This document shows, in pieces, positions 1 through 7,378 of a DNA stretch of 18,703 bases (position 1 is its first letter; every line of letters starts with the position of its first letter). Position numbers and translations under genes: made by a program. The stretch is from DATLGB01 sp038258425. GTDB taxonomy: Bacteria; Actinomycetota; Thermoleophilia; Solirubrobacterales; Solirubrobacteraceae. A model generated the notes under the pieces. The model saw only the letters and a list, made by a program, of their open reading frames with translations. It was not told where the DNA came from and searched no databases. Where the stretch lies: positions 1-18,703 of the forward strand of contig JBBSPV010000058.1 of the NCBI GenBank assembly GCA_038258425.1, read 5' to 3'.

Positions 1-1
1 G

Positions 2-1978
2 GCGACCCGGGCCCACGACGGCACGCCGGCGCCCGAGCCGCGCAAGCACAAGCCCGCCAAGCCCAAGCCCGAGCCCCCGGCCGCAGCGCCGGACGGCGCC
101 GCCGGCGGCGGGGGCGCCGGCGGCCTGCTCGGCGCCGCCGGCGCGGGCGCCCCGCTCGGGGTCCCCAACTTCTTCATCGACCGCTTCCGCATCCCGCCCT
201 TCCTGCTGCCGATCTACCAGGCCGCGGGCACGGAGTACGGCGTGCGCTGGGAGGTCCTGGCCGCGATCAACGAGATCGAGACGGACTACGGACGCAACCT
301 CAACGTCTCCTCCGCCGGGGCCCAGGGCTGGATGCAGTTCATGCCGGCCACCTGGAAGGAGTACGGCGTCGACGCCAACCGCGACGGTGTCAGGGACCCC
401 TACAACCCGGTCGACGCGATCTTCGCCGCCGCGCGCTACCTGCGCGCCGCGGGTGCGGACAAGGACGTGCGCCGGGGCATCTTCGCCTACAACCACGCGG
501 ACTGGTACGTCGACTCGGTGATGCTGCGGGCCCGGGTCATCGGCGGACTGCCGGCCGGCCTGGTCGGCTCGCTCACCGGCCTCACGCAGGGGCGCTTCCC
601 CGTGCTCGGCCGGGCCCACTACGCCGGCCAGGTGTCCCGCCGCGCCGTCCGCCGCGTGCGCGGCGGTAACGCGGCGCGGCCGGTGGAGAGCTCCGCGCGG
701 CGCCACGGGATCACCATCGACGCGCGGGCCGGCAGCCGAGTCGTCGCCGTCAACGACGGCAGGGTCCTCGCACTCGGCCGCTCCCGCCGCCTCGGCCGCT
801 TCCTGCGCCTGCAGGACGCCTACGGCAACGAGTTCACCTACGCGCACCTCGGCACGCTCGCCGAGCGCGTGCCGGCGCCCCGCCCGCGCGCCCGCCGACG
901 CATCCGCCACGCCGACGCGCTGCCAGCCGCCACGCGCCGCCCGACCCGCCCGGCCTCCGAGACGCGCCGCCGGGCGATCCGCCACGCGTCGCGGCCGGCC
1001 CGGGGCTCCCGGCCCGCGCCCGCTCCACGGGCGAGGGGGGCCAAGGCCCGGCTCTTCGCCCATCCGGCCCGGCCGCGGGCCCGTGCGGCCGGCGGCCGGG
1101 TCCAGCTCGGCGCGGCCGGTCGCGCGCCGGCGCTCGCCCTCGGCTCCGGCGACACCCGGGCCGTGGCACTGCGCCGCGGCACCCAGGTGATCGGCGGCAG
1201 CGTGCTCGGCCGGCTCGCGCGTCCCGGTGAGGGCCGCCGCGCCTCACTGCGCTTCGAGATCCGTCCCGTCGGGGACGGCGCCCCGCGGATCGACCCGAAG
1301 CCGATCCTCGACGGCTGGGAGCTGCTCGAGGCGACAGCGATCTACCGTGCGGGCGCGCGCAACCCGCTCACGAGCCGCCACGGCCGGGCGCTCACCATCG
1401 GCCAGATCCTGCTGATGGGCAAGGTCCAGTTGCAGCGCCACCTGCTGCGCAACCGCCGCATCCACGTCTACCCCTGCGGCCGGCGCGACATCCGGCTCGG
1501 ACTCGTCGACCGCCGCGTGCTCGCGACGCTCGAGACGCTCGCGGCCTCCGGCCTGGAGCCGACGGTCAGCGCCCTGCGCTGCGGCCACGGGTACCTCACG
1601 AGCTCGGGCAACGTCTCCGAGCACTCGTCGGGCAACGCGGTCGACATCGCCGCGATCAACGGGATCCCGATCGCCGGCCACCAGGGCCGGGGCTCGATCA
1701 CCGAGCAGGCCATCCGCCGGCTGCTGACCCTGCAGGGCCCGATGGAGCCGCATCAGATCATCAGCCTCATGACCTTCGCGGGCCACGCGAACACCCTGAA
1801 CCTGCCCGACCACGCCGACCACATCCACGTCGGCTTCCATCCCCTGTACCGGCCGGGCTCCACGGCCGCCCGGCGGGTGGACGCCGACCTCGAGCCCGAG
1901 CAGTGGATCGGCCTCGTCGACCGCCTCTCCCGGATCGAGAACCCCGTCCTGCGCAGCGGGCCGCCGGCCGGCCGCTGA
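2..1978 (+). CDS. Multidomain cell-wall hydrolase (lytic transglycosylase + M23-like + M15-like), 5' partial
   Basis: The reading frame is open from the left edge, so the start lies outside; 658 codons are visible. A Pro/Lys then Gly/Ala-rich linker (about residues 14-52) leads into an SLT/MltB-like lytic transglycosylase region (about 62-190) with the likely catalytic Glu in EIETDYG and the conserved AGAQGWMQFMPATW. Next is an M23/LytM-like region (about 230-420) starting HGITID, interrupted by an Arg/Pro/Ala-rich stretch (about 290-360). It ends SLRFEIRP, where active M23 enzymes have HLHFE, so both ligand His are replaced. The C-terminal region has SEHSSGNAVD and DHIHVGF, matching the metal-ligand pattern of M15-type D-Ala-D-Ala peptidases. 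Inferred role: peptidoglycan cutting outside the membrane, with two probably active domains and one probably structural. It converges on the ZIP gene with a 6-bp gap. Its 3' end is repeated at 12212. Confidence 0.85.
   Translation, partial: ATRAHDGTPAPEPRKHKPAKPKPEPPAAAPDGAAGGGGAGGLLGAAGAGAPLGVPNFFIDRFRIPPFLLPIYQAAGTEYGVRWEVLAAINEIETDYGRNLNVSSAGAQGWMQFMPATWKEYGVDANRDGVRDPYNPVDAIFAAARYLRAAGADKDVRRGIFAYNHADWYVDSVMLRARVIGGLPAGLVGSLTGLTQGRFPVLGRAHYAGQVSRRAVRRVRGGNAARPVESSARRHGITIDARAGSRVVAVNDGRVLALGRSRRLGRFLRLQDAYGNEFTYAHLGTLAERVPAPRPRARRRIRHADALPAATRRPTRPASETRRRAIRHASRPARGSRPAPAPRARGAKARLFAHPARPRARAAGGRVQLGAAGRAPALALGSGDTRAVALRRGTQVIGGSVLGRLARPGEGRRASLRFEIRPVGDGAPRIDPKPILDGWELLEATAIYRAGARNPLTSRHGRALTIGQILLMGKVQLQRHLLRNRRIHVYPCGRRDIRLGLVDRRVLATLETLAASGLEPTVSALRCGHGYLTSSGNVSEHSSGNAVDIAAINGIPIAGHQGRGSITEQAIRRLLTLQGPMEPHQIISLMTFAGHANTLNLPDHADHIHVGFHPLYRPGSTAARRVDADLEPEQWIGLVDRLSRIENPVLRSGPPAGR
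1906..1951 (+). repeat. Direct repeat copy A (3' end of the wall hydrolase gene)
   Basis: These 46 nt inside the last codons of the wall hydrolase gene match 12212-12257 without gaps at 43 positions. The mismatches are at 1910, 1926 and 1949. Both copies lie on the + strand and both code in the same phase for the LVDR-SRIENPV tail. Confidence 0.85.
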
Positions 1979-1984
1979 GCGGGA

Positions 1985-2713
1985 CTACTCCGCCGTCGAG
2001 AGCAGGAAGGCGAGCGCGAAGCCGAGCAGCGTCACGAGCCCGACGACGTTGCCGCCGTGCTCGAAGGCCTCCGGCACCATGGTGTCGATGAGCATGACGA
2101 GGATGGCGCCGGCCGCGAAGGCCTGGATGAAGGCGATCAGCGACGGCGCCGCGTCGCCGAGCACGGCGTAGCCGACCGCCGCGGCGACGGTCGAGGCGGC
2201 CACCACGGCGCCCCACAGGCCGAGGATCCAGCCCGTCGAGTGGCCCGCCTTCCGCATCCCGGTGGCCGCCGACAGCGACTCGGGGACGTTGGAGAGGAAG
2301 ACCGCGACGACGGTCGCGGTGCTCACGGCGCCGCCGCCCAGGAGGCTGACGCCGATGGCGATGGACTCCGGGATGCCGTCCATGAGCGCGCCGAGGGCGA
2401 TCGCCGAGCCGGACCCGTCTGCCTGCTCGCCGCCCGAGCGCTTGCGGTTGTCGCCGCCGCGGGCGTCGATGATGCGGTCGCCGAGGTAGAAGCTCAGGCC
2501 GCCGGCGGCCAGGCCCATGGTGAGTGCGAAGCCGCCGCCGCGGTCGAAGGCGTCCGCCGCGAGCTCGTAGGCCAGCGCGCTGATCAGCACGCCGGCGCCG
2601 AAGGCCATGATGATCCCGATCGTCCGCTGCCCGACGGGCGCCTTGAGCCCCACGACGGCGCCCAGCAGCAGCGCCGCCCCGCCCACGAACCCCCACAGAC
2701 CGGCCTCGAGCAT
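1985..2713 (-). CDS. ZIP-family divalent metal transporter
   Basis: A 242-residue membrane protein with about 7-8 hydrophobic segments and a hydrophilic loop at about residues 82-104 (GGDNRKRSGGEQADG). The ZIP fold is recognised from paired helices carrying DGIPES (112-117) and SNVPES (141-146), and from IDTMVPEAFEHGG (209-221). Classical ZIP proteins have HNxPEG and HExPHE; here the first His positions are Asp and Ser, so this is an atypical subgroup and metal specificity (Zn, Fe, Mn) cannot be called. The ATG at 2713 is 45 bp after the aldehyde dehydrogenase stop, on the same strand, so it may be the last gene of that operon. The ribosome site is weak (GGGG about 11 nt upstream). It ends 6 bp from the convergent wall hydrolase stop. 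Confidence 0.8.
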   Translation of the reverse strand: MLEAGLWGFVGGAALLLGAVVGLKAPVGQRTIGIIMAFGAGVLISALAYELAADAFDRGGGFALTMGLAAGGLSFYLGDRIIDARGGDNRKRSGGEQADGSGSAIALGALMDGIPESIAIGVSLLGGGAVSTATVVAVFLSNVPESLSAATGMRKAGHSTGWILGLWGAVVAASTVAAAVGYAVLGDAAPSLIAFIQAFAAGAILVMLIDTMVPEAFEHGGNVVGLVTLLGFALAFLLSTAE

Positions 2714-2758
2714 GCCGGGCGCGCTACCCCGCTCCGCCGCTCCTGACGCGGCCGTCGG

Positions 2759-4120
2759 CTAGGGCTCCGGCGCGCCGTAGACGGCCTGCACGCTCGTCAC
2801 GCCGTCGTAGGCCGCGACGCCCCCCTCGGCGACGCCGTTGCCGGACGCCTTGGCCCCGGCGAACGGCACCTCGAGGTGCACGTCGTCCCCTCGCCGGTTG
2901 AGGGCCACGACGCCGGCGCGGAGCCGTTCGGGCGCGCGCCGCAGCCGCTCGGCGTCGGTGCTGAAGACGGACGCCGACAGGCCGAACGGCGTGGCGTCGG
3001 CGCGCGTCCAGGCGTCCGCCTCGGCGCCGAAGGCCTCGACCGCCAGCAGCGGCGCGAAGTGCTCCTCGCGGCGCAGGGGGTCGCCGCCGGCCAGGCCGCG
3101 CAGCAGCGCGGGGCCGAAGCACGCCGCGGCCGCGGGCCCCCGGGCGTCGGCCTGGGCGGCGAGCTCGGCGCCCCCGGTAAGCGACGCCCGCACGGCGGCG
3201 TGGGCGCGGGCCACCGCGGCGTGCGAGATCAGCGGCCCGACGTCGGTCGCCGGGTCGCGCGGATCGCCGACACGCAACCCGGCGACGCGCGCGGCCAGGC
3301 GCTCCAGCAGCGGCTCGGCGACGGCCTCGGCGACGAGCACCCGCCGGGTGGCCGTGCACTTCTGCCCGGCGAGCGCGGTCGCGCAGCCGACGATCGCCTC
3401 CGCGGCGCGCTCGAGATCGGCGTCGGCGAACACGAGGGCCGGGTTCACGCCGCTGAGCTCGAGGGCGCAGCGGGCGTCGCGGCCGGCCGTCGCCAGCGCG
3501 ACCTCCCGGCCGGCGGCGGCCGAGCCCGTGACGTGCACGAGCGCGACGCGGGTGTCGGCGCACAGCGCGCGAGCCACCTCCGGGCCGCCGTAGGCCACGC
3601 CGGCGACGCCCGCCGGCAGGCCGGCCTCGCGCAACAGCCCGGCGGTCGCCAGGGCGGTGCCCGACGCGCGCTCGGACGGCTTCCAGACGACGGTGTTGCC
3701 CGCCATCAGCGCCGGCAGCAGCTTCCACAGCGGCGTCACGAGCGGGACGTTGAACGGCGTGATCGCGGCGACCACGCCGAGCGGCCGGCGGTGCACCACC
3801 GCCCCGCCGGCCGTGGCGACCGGCGGTGGGTGGTCCGCGTAGAAGCGCGCGGTCCGGGCCGCCCAGGCGACCTCGCCCGCCGCGTCGGCGCTGCGCTTGC
3901 CGACCTCGGCGACGAGCCACCCGGTCAGGGTGGCCGCCTCGCGCTCGAGCAGGGCGGCGAATCGGCGCAGGACGGCGGCGCGGTCCTCCGTTGCCGCCGG
4001 CGCCCATTCCGCCGCCGCGTCCGCGGCCCGGCCGACGACGGGCGCGGGGTCATCCGCCTCGCGCGCGAAGACCGTCTCCCCCGTCCAGGGATCGACGGAG
4101 ACGACGGCCGCCGCCGTCAC
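2759..4120 (-). CDS. NAD(P)-dependent aldehyde dehydrogenase family protein
   Basis: 453 residues of the ALDH superfamily, oxidising an aldehyde to an acid with NAD(P)+. Visible landmarks are TPFNVPL with the transition-state Asn124, WKPSE with cofactor-binding Lys147, the VTGSAAAGRE nucleotide loop (198-206), catalytic base Glu221 in ELSG, and nucleophile Cys255 in AGQKC. Glu-to-Cys spacing is the usual 34. It is somewhat shorter than the usual 480-500. Two conserved spots deviate: EEHFAPLL for the usual EExFGP, and PFAGAKASG for PFGGxKxSG. The GTG start overlaps the stop of the 54-codon gene (GTGA), so translation is probably coupled to it. With the M20 hydrolase upstream it suggests a catabolic route in which an amide or N-acyl compound is cleaved and an aldehyde oxidised. 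The substrate is unknown. Confidence 0.88.
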   Translation of the reverse strand: MTAAAVVSVDPWTGETVFAREADDPAPVVGRAADAAAEWAPAATEDRAAVLRRFAALLEREAATLTGWLVAEVGKRSADAAGEVAWAARTARFYADHPPPVATAGGAVVHRRPLGVVAAITPFNVPLVTPLWKLLPALMAGNTVVWKPSERASGTALATAGLLREAGLPAGVAGVAYGGPEVARALCADTRVALVHVTGSAAAGREVALATAGRDARCALELSGVNPALVFADADLERAAEAIVGCATALAGQKCTATRRVLVAEAVAEPLLERLAARVAGLRVGDPRDPATDVGPLISHAAVARAHAAVRASLTGGAELAAQADARGPAAAACFGPALLRGLAGGDPLRREEHFAPLLAVEAFGAEADAWTRADATPFGLSASVFSTDAERLRRAPERLRAGVVALNRRGDDVHLEVPFAGAKASGNGVAEGGVAAYDGVTSVQAVYGAPEP

Positions 4121-4281
4121 GGGCGCTCGAGGTAGGCCGCGGCCGCCTCGAGTCCGGCACGCAGGACGGCGGCCATCGGGACGGCCGCGGGGTGGCCCGG
4201 GGCGGCGAAGTGGCGCTGCAGGTGGCGCTCCCCGGCGTCGCGCAAGGCGCCGGGGGCGGCCGTGACCGGGGCGACGCTCAT
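4117..4281 (-). CDS. Small translationally coupled protein, 54 residues, function unknown
   Basis: An ATG at 4281 overlaps the stop of the M20 hydrolase gene (ATGA), and its own stop overlaps the GTG of the aldehyde dehydrogenase gene (GTGA). Two 4-bp overlaps on either side are strong positional evidence that this short frame is translated. The peptide is Ala-rich with a His/Arg segment (ERHLQRHFAAPGHP, residues 18-31) and a C-terminal amphipathic helix-like stretch (AAVLRAGLEAAAAYLERP). It has no signal peptide and no Cys. I do not recognise a family. The His-rich segment faintly recalls the N-terminal lead-in of class III aminotransferases, which would make it a remnant, but this is a weak guess. 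It could also be a small subunit or a coupling peptide. Confidence 0.55.
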   Translation of the reverse strand: MSVAPVTAAPGALRDAGERHLQRHFAAPGHPAAVPMAAVLRAGLEAAAAYLERP

Positions 4282-5633
4282 GCGTACGCCGCGTCCGCGG
4301 CCGGCCACTCGCACGCCGGGCGATCGGCGCGCCCGCAGAAGCGCAGCACGGTCAGGGCGATGGCCTGGGCGGCGGCCACGAGCTCGTCGACCGGCACGTA
4401 CTCATCGGCGGTGTGCGCGCGGGCGATGTCCCCCGGCCCGAGCGCGAGGGTCGGGATCCCGGCGTGGGTGAGCGTGGGGCCGTCGAAGAACGTCGTCTCG
4501 CGGGCGATCCGCGGGCGCCGGCCCGTCCCGGCGAGGGCGGCGAGACTCGCGCGCACGATCGCGGCCTCTGGATCGACGAGGGCGGCCGGCACGTCCTCGG
4601 ACCACGCGACGCGGGGCGGGTGCTCGCGCAGCCACGAGTCGCCCTGTGCGGCGGCGAGCAGCGCGGCCTCGACCTCGCGCTCGACCGGCGTGCCCCAGCC
4701 CTCGGCGTCGGCCTGGACCGGCAAGTACTGCAGGTGGCAGTCCAGCCGGCAGCGATCGGGATGGGTGACCATCCAGGCGTCGGCGTGGATCGCCGTCGGG
4801 ACGATCCCGCCGGGCGCGAGGTGGGCGTGCGCCTCGGCGTAGCGCTCCCGCCAGTCGCGCTCGAGCCGGGCGAGCGCGCCCAGCACGACGCGCATCTTGT
4901 CGACGGCGTTGACCGCGCCGCCGGCACTCCAGTGCGGCTGGCTGAAGCCCGCGTGTCCCATGCGGCCCTCCACGGTGATGGCCGGGCGCAGCGACCCGCG
5001 GGCGCCGAGCCACACGGACAGGCTCGTGGGCTCGGGGATCAGCCCGCCGTCGGCGCGCAGGCCGCGCCGGAGGGAGGCGACCGTGCCCGCGCCCGTGGAC
5101 TCCTCGTCCGTGACGGTGTTGACGATGACGTCGCCGGCCAGGGGGACGTCGCGGGCGCGCAGCGTCTCGACGGCGAGCAGCATCGCCGCCACACCGCCCT
5201 TCATGTCCGCCGCCCCGCGACCGTACAGGCGCCCGTCGGCGAGCCGCGCCCGGAACGGGTCGCCCGTCCAGGCGGGCCGTACGCCGGCGTCGACGACGTC
5301 CACGTGGCCGTTGAGCACGAGCGTCCGCCCGCCTCCGGAGCCGGACCAGCGGGCCAGCAGCTGCGGGCGGCCGGCGAACGAGTAGTCCGCACCGAGCCCC
5401 ATGCGGTCCGCGGGAAGCGCCCCGGGGCCGGGCTCCCACAGGTCCACGCCCAGGCCGGCGGCGCGGCAGCGCTCGCCGATCGCGTGCTGCAGCGCGGCCT
5501 CCTCGCGCGCCGGCCCGCCCATCGACGCCGTGGTGTCGAACTCCACGAGCTGGGCGGCGAGCTCCACGAGCTCGCCGCGACGGCGGGCGAGGTCGGCGAC
5601 GACATCGCGCTCGAGGGTGTCCATGCCGCTCAC
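4278..5633 (-). CDS. M20-family amidohydrolase/peptidase (ArgE/DapE/ACY1 type)
   Basis: 451 residues with the di-metal ligand set of M20 enzymes: His110 and catalytic Asp112 in LNGHVDVV, bridging Asp143 in GRGAADMKGG, general base Glu177 and ligand Glu178 in TDEES, Glu201 in PEP, and a C-terminal His407 in RAHTADEYV. A dimerisation (lid) domain lies between, about residues 215-330. The family hydrolyses amide bonds such as N-acetyl-ornithine, succinyl-diaminopimelate or N-acyl amino acids; the exact substrate is not visible. The GTG at 5633 is favoured over ATG 5624 because AAGG lies 7 nt upstream of it. It is the first gene of a coupled set (small protein, aldehyde dehydrogenase, perhaps ZIP) and is divergent from the IclR gene, whose operator region it shares. 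Catabolic use is more likely than arginine or lysine synthesis. Confidence 0.85.
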   Translation of the reverse strand: MSGMDTLERDVVADLARRRGELVELAAQLVEFDTTASMGGPAREEAALQHAIGERCRAAGLGVDLWEPGPGALPADRMGLGADYSFAGRPQLLARWSGSGGGRTLVLNGHVDVVDAGVRPAWTGDPFRARLADGRLYGRGAADMKGGVAAMLLAVETLRARDVPLAGDVIVNTVTDEESTGAGTVASLRRGLRADGGLIPEPTSLSVWLGARGSLRPAITVEGRMGHAGFSQPHWSAGGAVNAVDKMRVVLGALARLERDWRERYAEAHAHLAPGGIVPTAIHADAWMVTHPDRCRLDCHLQYLPVQADAEGWGTPVEREVEAALLAAAQGDSWLREHPPRVAWSEDVPAALVDPEAAIVRASLAALAGTGRRPRIARETTFFDGPTLTHAGIPTLALGPGDIARAHTADEYVPVDELVAAAQAIALTVLRFCGRADRPACEWPAADAAYA

Positions 5634-5663
5634 GGTATCGCCTTGAGCACATCGTGCCTATAC

Positions 5664-5680
5664 TGTGCATATCGTGCACA
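5664..5680. promoter_or_regulatory. Likely IclR operator (perfect inverted repeat) at the divergent promoter
   Basis: TGTGCA-TATCG-TGCACA is a perfect 6-bp inverted repeat with a 5-nt spacer. An 11-nt direct copy of its core, GCAyATCGTGC, occurs 20 bp upstream (5647-5657 and 5667-5677, 10 of 11 identical), about two helical turns away. A -10-like TATACT (5659-5664) or TACTGT (5661-5666) lies between, reading toward the IclR gene. Binding here would cover the regulator's start and the upstream region of the M20 gene, which suits autoregulation plus control of the catabolic operon. The assignment to IclR rests on position only. Confidence 0.6.
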
Positions 5681-6405
5681 CCACCTCCAACGGGAGCCAG
5701 GCGGTGGATCGCGCGCTCGGGCTGCTCGACCTCTTCGACGATCAGCGCGAGGCGCTGACCATCGCCGTCGCCGCGGCGGCGCTCGGCGTGCACCGCAGCA
5801 CGGCCTCCCGCCTGCTCGCGGCGCTCGTGCGCCGGCGCCTGCTGACCTACGACCAGCGGCTGCAGGGCTACGTGCTCGGGCTCGGCCTGCTGCCGTTGGC
5901 CGGGCGGGTGCTCGCCCGCTACCCGGTGCGCTCCGCGGCCACGGAGATCGTCCGCGACCTGCGCGACGAGACCGGCGAGACGGCCTGGATCGGCGTCCCG
6001 GCCGAGGACGAGGTCGTGTTCGTCGACCAGGCCTCGAGCCCCCACGTGCACGTCAACGTCGACTGGGTCGGGCGCAGCCAGCCGCTCGCCGCCGGGGTCA
6101 CCGGCACGCTGCTGCTCGCCTTCCGGCCCGACGCCCTCGCCGGCCTGCCGACCGGCGCCGGCGGTCCGAGCGCGCGCGAGCTCGAGCGGGTCCGTCAGGA
6201 GGGGTTCCTCGCCCGCGCGCCGGATCCCGTCAGCGGCCACGCGGCCGTCGCCGGCCCGGTCCGCGACCACCGCGGGGAGGTCGTCGCCGCCGTCAGCGTG
6301 AGCGGGCCGTCGCACCGCGTCGACGCCCGGCGGCTGCGCGAGGAGCTCACCCCCGCCGCACTCCGTGCCGCGAGCCGGATCTCCGAGCGTCTCGGCGCAG
6401 GCTGA
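5674..6405 (+). CDS. IclR-family transcriptional regulator
   Basis: About 243 residues with an N-terminal winged helix-turn-helix (about residues 10-57; the recognition part includes LGVHRSTASRLLAAL) and a C-terminal IclR effector-binding domain (about 80-240; SQPLAAGVTGTLLLAF is the usual G-x-PLxxxAxGxxxLAF region). The family senses small aromatic or aliphatic acids and represses or activates adjacent catabolic operons. Three starts are possible. GTG 5665 lies inside the operator. GTG 5674 has a TAnnnT box (5661-5666) 7 nt upstream, fitting leaderless translation. GTG 5704 has GGGAG 7 nt upstream but would remove the conserved SQA before VDRAL. I chose 5674. Divergent from the M20/ALDH operon, its probable target. 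It converges on the hydrolase gene, and the two stop codons sit in one hairpin. Confidence 0.85.
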   Translation: MHTTSNGSQAVDRALGLLDLFDDQREALTIAVAAAALGVHRSTASRLLAALVRRRLLTYDQRLQGYVLGLGLLPLAGRVLARYPVRSAATEIVRDLRDETGETAWIGVPAEDEVVFVDQASSPHVHVNVDWVGRSQPLAAGVTGTLLLAFRPDALAGLPTGAGGPSARELERVRQEGFLARAPDPVSGHAAVAGPVRDHRGEVVAAVSVSGPSHRVDARRLREELTPAALRAASRISERLGAG

Positions 6406-6427
6406 GCCGGCGACCCGACCGGCTCAG
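6402..6427. terminator. Bidirectional hairpin holding both convergent stop codons
   Basis: CTGAGCCGG and CCGGCTCAG form a perfect 9-bp stem around the 8-nt loop CGACCCGA. The TGA of the IclR gene (6403-6405) and the TGA of the hydrolase gene (6424-6426, minus) lie in the two arms. There is no T-run on either side, so factor-independent stopping is uncertain, but position and symmetry fit a shared terminator. Confidence 0.6.
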
Positions 6428-7302
6428 ACGAAGCGCCGGACGAAGGCCAGCGCCGTGTCGGCGACCTCGCGCCAGCCGCTGTCGATGGTCAGCGCGTGCC
6501 CGCGGCCGGGTATCTCGACGATCTCGGTCACGCCCCGGTTGCGGACCTGGCGCTTGTAGGCGGCGTTGGCCAGGGCCCACGGCACCGTGTTGTCCTTCTC
6601 GCCCGAGACGATCAGCAGTGGCCCGCGTCCAGCGTGCTCCGTGTCGACCTTCGCCTCCGTCCATGGGTTGAGGTTGGCGGTCGCGGCCTGGAACAGCGGG
6701 GCGCCGGGCGCCGGCACGGCGAAGGTCTCGTACAACGACCTCGCCTCCGCCTCCTCGACGGCGTTCGCGAACGAGAAGCGGAACTGGTCGAAGGTCAGCG
6801 GCACGGCCCGGTTGCGGTTGGCCGGGTTGCCCAGCACCGGGCGACTCGACTTCAGCGCGGAGATCGGCAGCGGTAGGACGCCGCGAAACGGTGCGGGGTC
6901 GATGGCCACGGTGGCGGCGGCGAGCCCGCGCCCGGCGAGGATCTGCGCGAGCAGGCCGCCGAAGGAGTGCCCGACGATGGCCGGCGGCCTGTCCAGTTGG
7001 CGGACGATCTGGTCAAAGTGGTCGGCCACCTGCCCGACGGTCTTGCGCGCGAAGACGTCCGGGTTGGCGTTCGCCTCCTCGGCGGTCTCGGGATCGTCGG
7101 GCCAGCCCGGCGCCAGGGCGGTGTAGCCGGCCGCCTCGAAGACCGCCGCCCAGCGGTCCCAGCTGCTCGGCAGCAACCAGAGGCCATGGACGAAGACCAC
7201 GGGCTGCAGGCCGGTCGCGTTCGCCCGCTCAGCCTGCTGCGTCTCGTGCTCGCTGATCGTGGCGGCGTCGGCCGGCGTGGTCTGGGGAGCGTCGCTGCTC
7301 AT
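6424..7302 (-). CDS. Alpha/beta hydrolase family protein
   Basis: 292 residues with the alpha/beta-hydrolase landmarks: the oxyanion-hole HGLW (39-42), nucleophile Ser113 in GHSFGG, acid Asp237 in SGEKDNTVP and catalytic His269 in GRGHAL. There is no signal peptide or membrane segment. The substrate is unknown (ester, lactone or similar). The ATG at 7302 is chosen because GGAAGG lies 5 nt upstream; an in-frame ATG at 7338 has no such site. It follows the first DUF4396 gene on the same strand after 76 bp. That gap holds a 10-bp palindrome, GCGTGCACGC (7321-7330), so it may have its own control rather than belong to the copper operon. Confidence 0.82.
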   Translation of the reverse strand: MSSDAPQTTPADAATISEHETQQAERANATGLQPVVFVHGLWLLPSSWDRWAAVFEAAGYTALAPGWPDDPETAEEANANPDVFARKTVGQVADHFDQIVRQLDRPPAIVGHSFGGLLAQILAGRGLAAATVAIDPAPFRGVLPLPISALKSSRPVLGNPANRNRAVPLTFDQFRFSFANAVEEAEARSLYETFAVPAPGAPLFQAATANLNPWTEAKVDTEHAGRGPLLIVSGEKDNTVPWALANAAYKRQVRNRGVTEIVEIPGRGHALTIDSGWREVADTALAFVRRFV

Positions 7303-7320
7303 GGTGGCCTTCCGGTTGAC

Positions 7321-7330
7321 GCGTGCACGC
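7321..7330. promoter_or_regulatory. 10-bp palindrome upstream of the hydrolase gene
   Basis: GCGTGCACGC is perfectly self-complementary and lies 18 bp upstream of the hydrolase ATG, loosely flanked by TTGA and TCAA. It could be an operator, but a 10-bp palindrome in DNA this rich in GC may also be chance. Confidence 0.25.
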
Positions 7331-7378
7331 TCAAGCATGCCAGACCCGCCTCGAAGCGCCTCGCCGCCGCGGCGCGCG

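Noticed and set aside
1972..1982. CCGC-TGA-GCGG as a terminator between the wall hydrolase and ZIP genes
   Set aside because: Only a 4-bp stem; expected by chance at this GC content.
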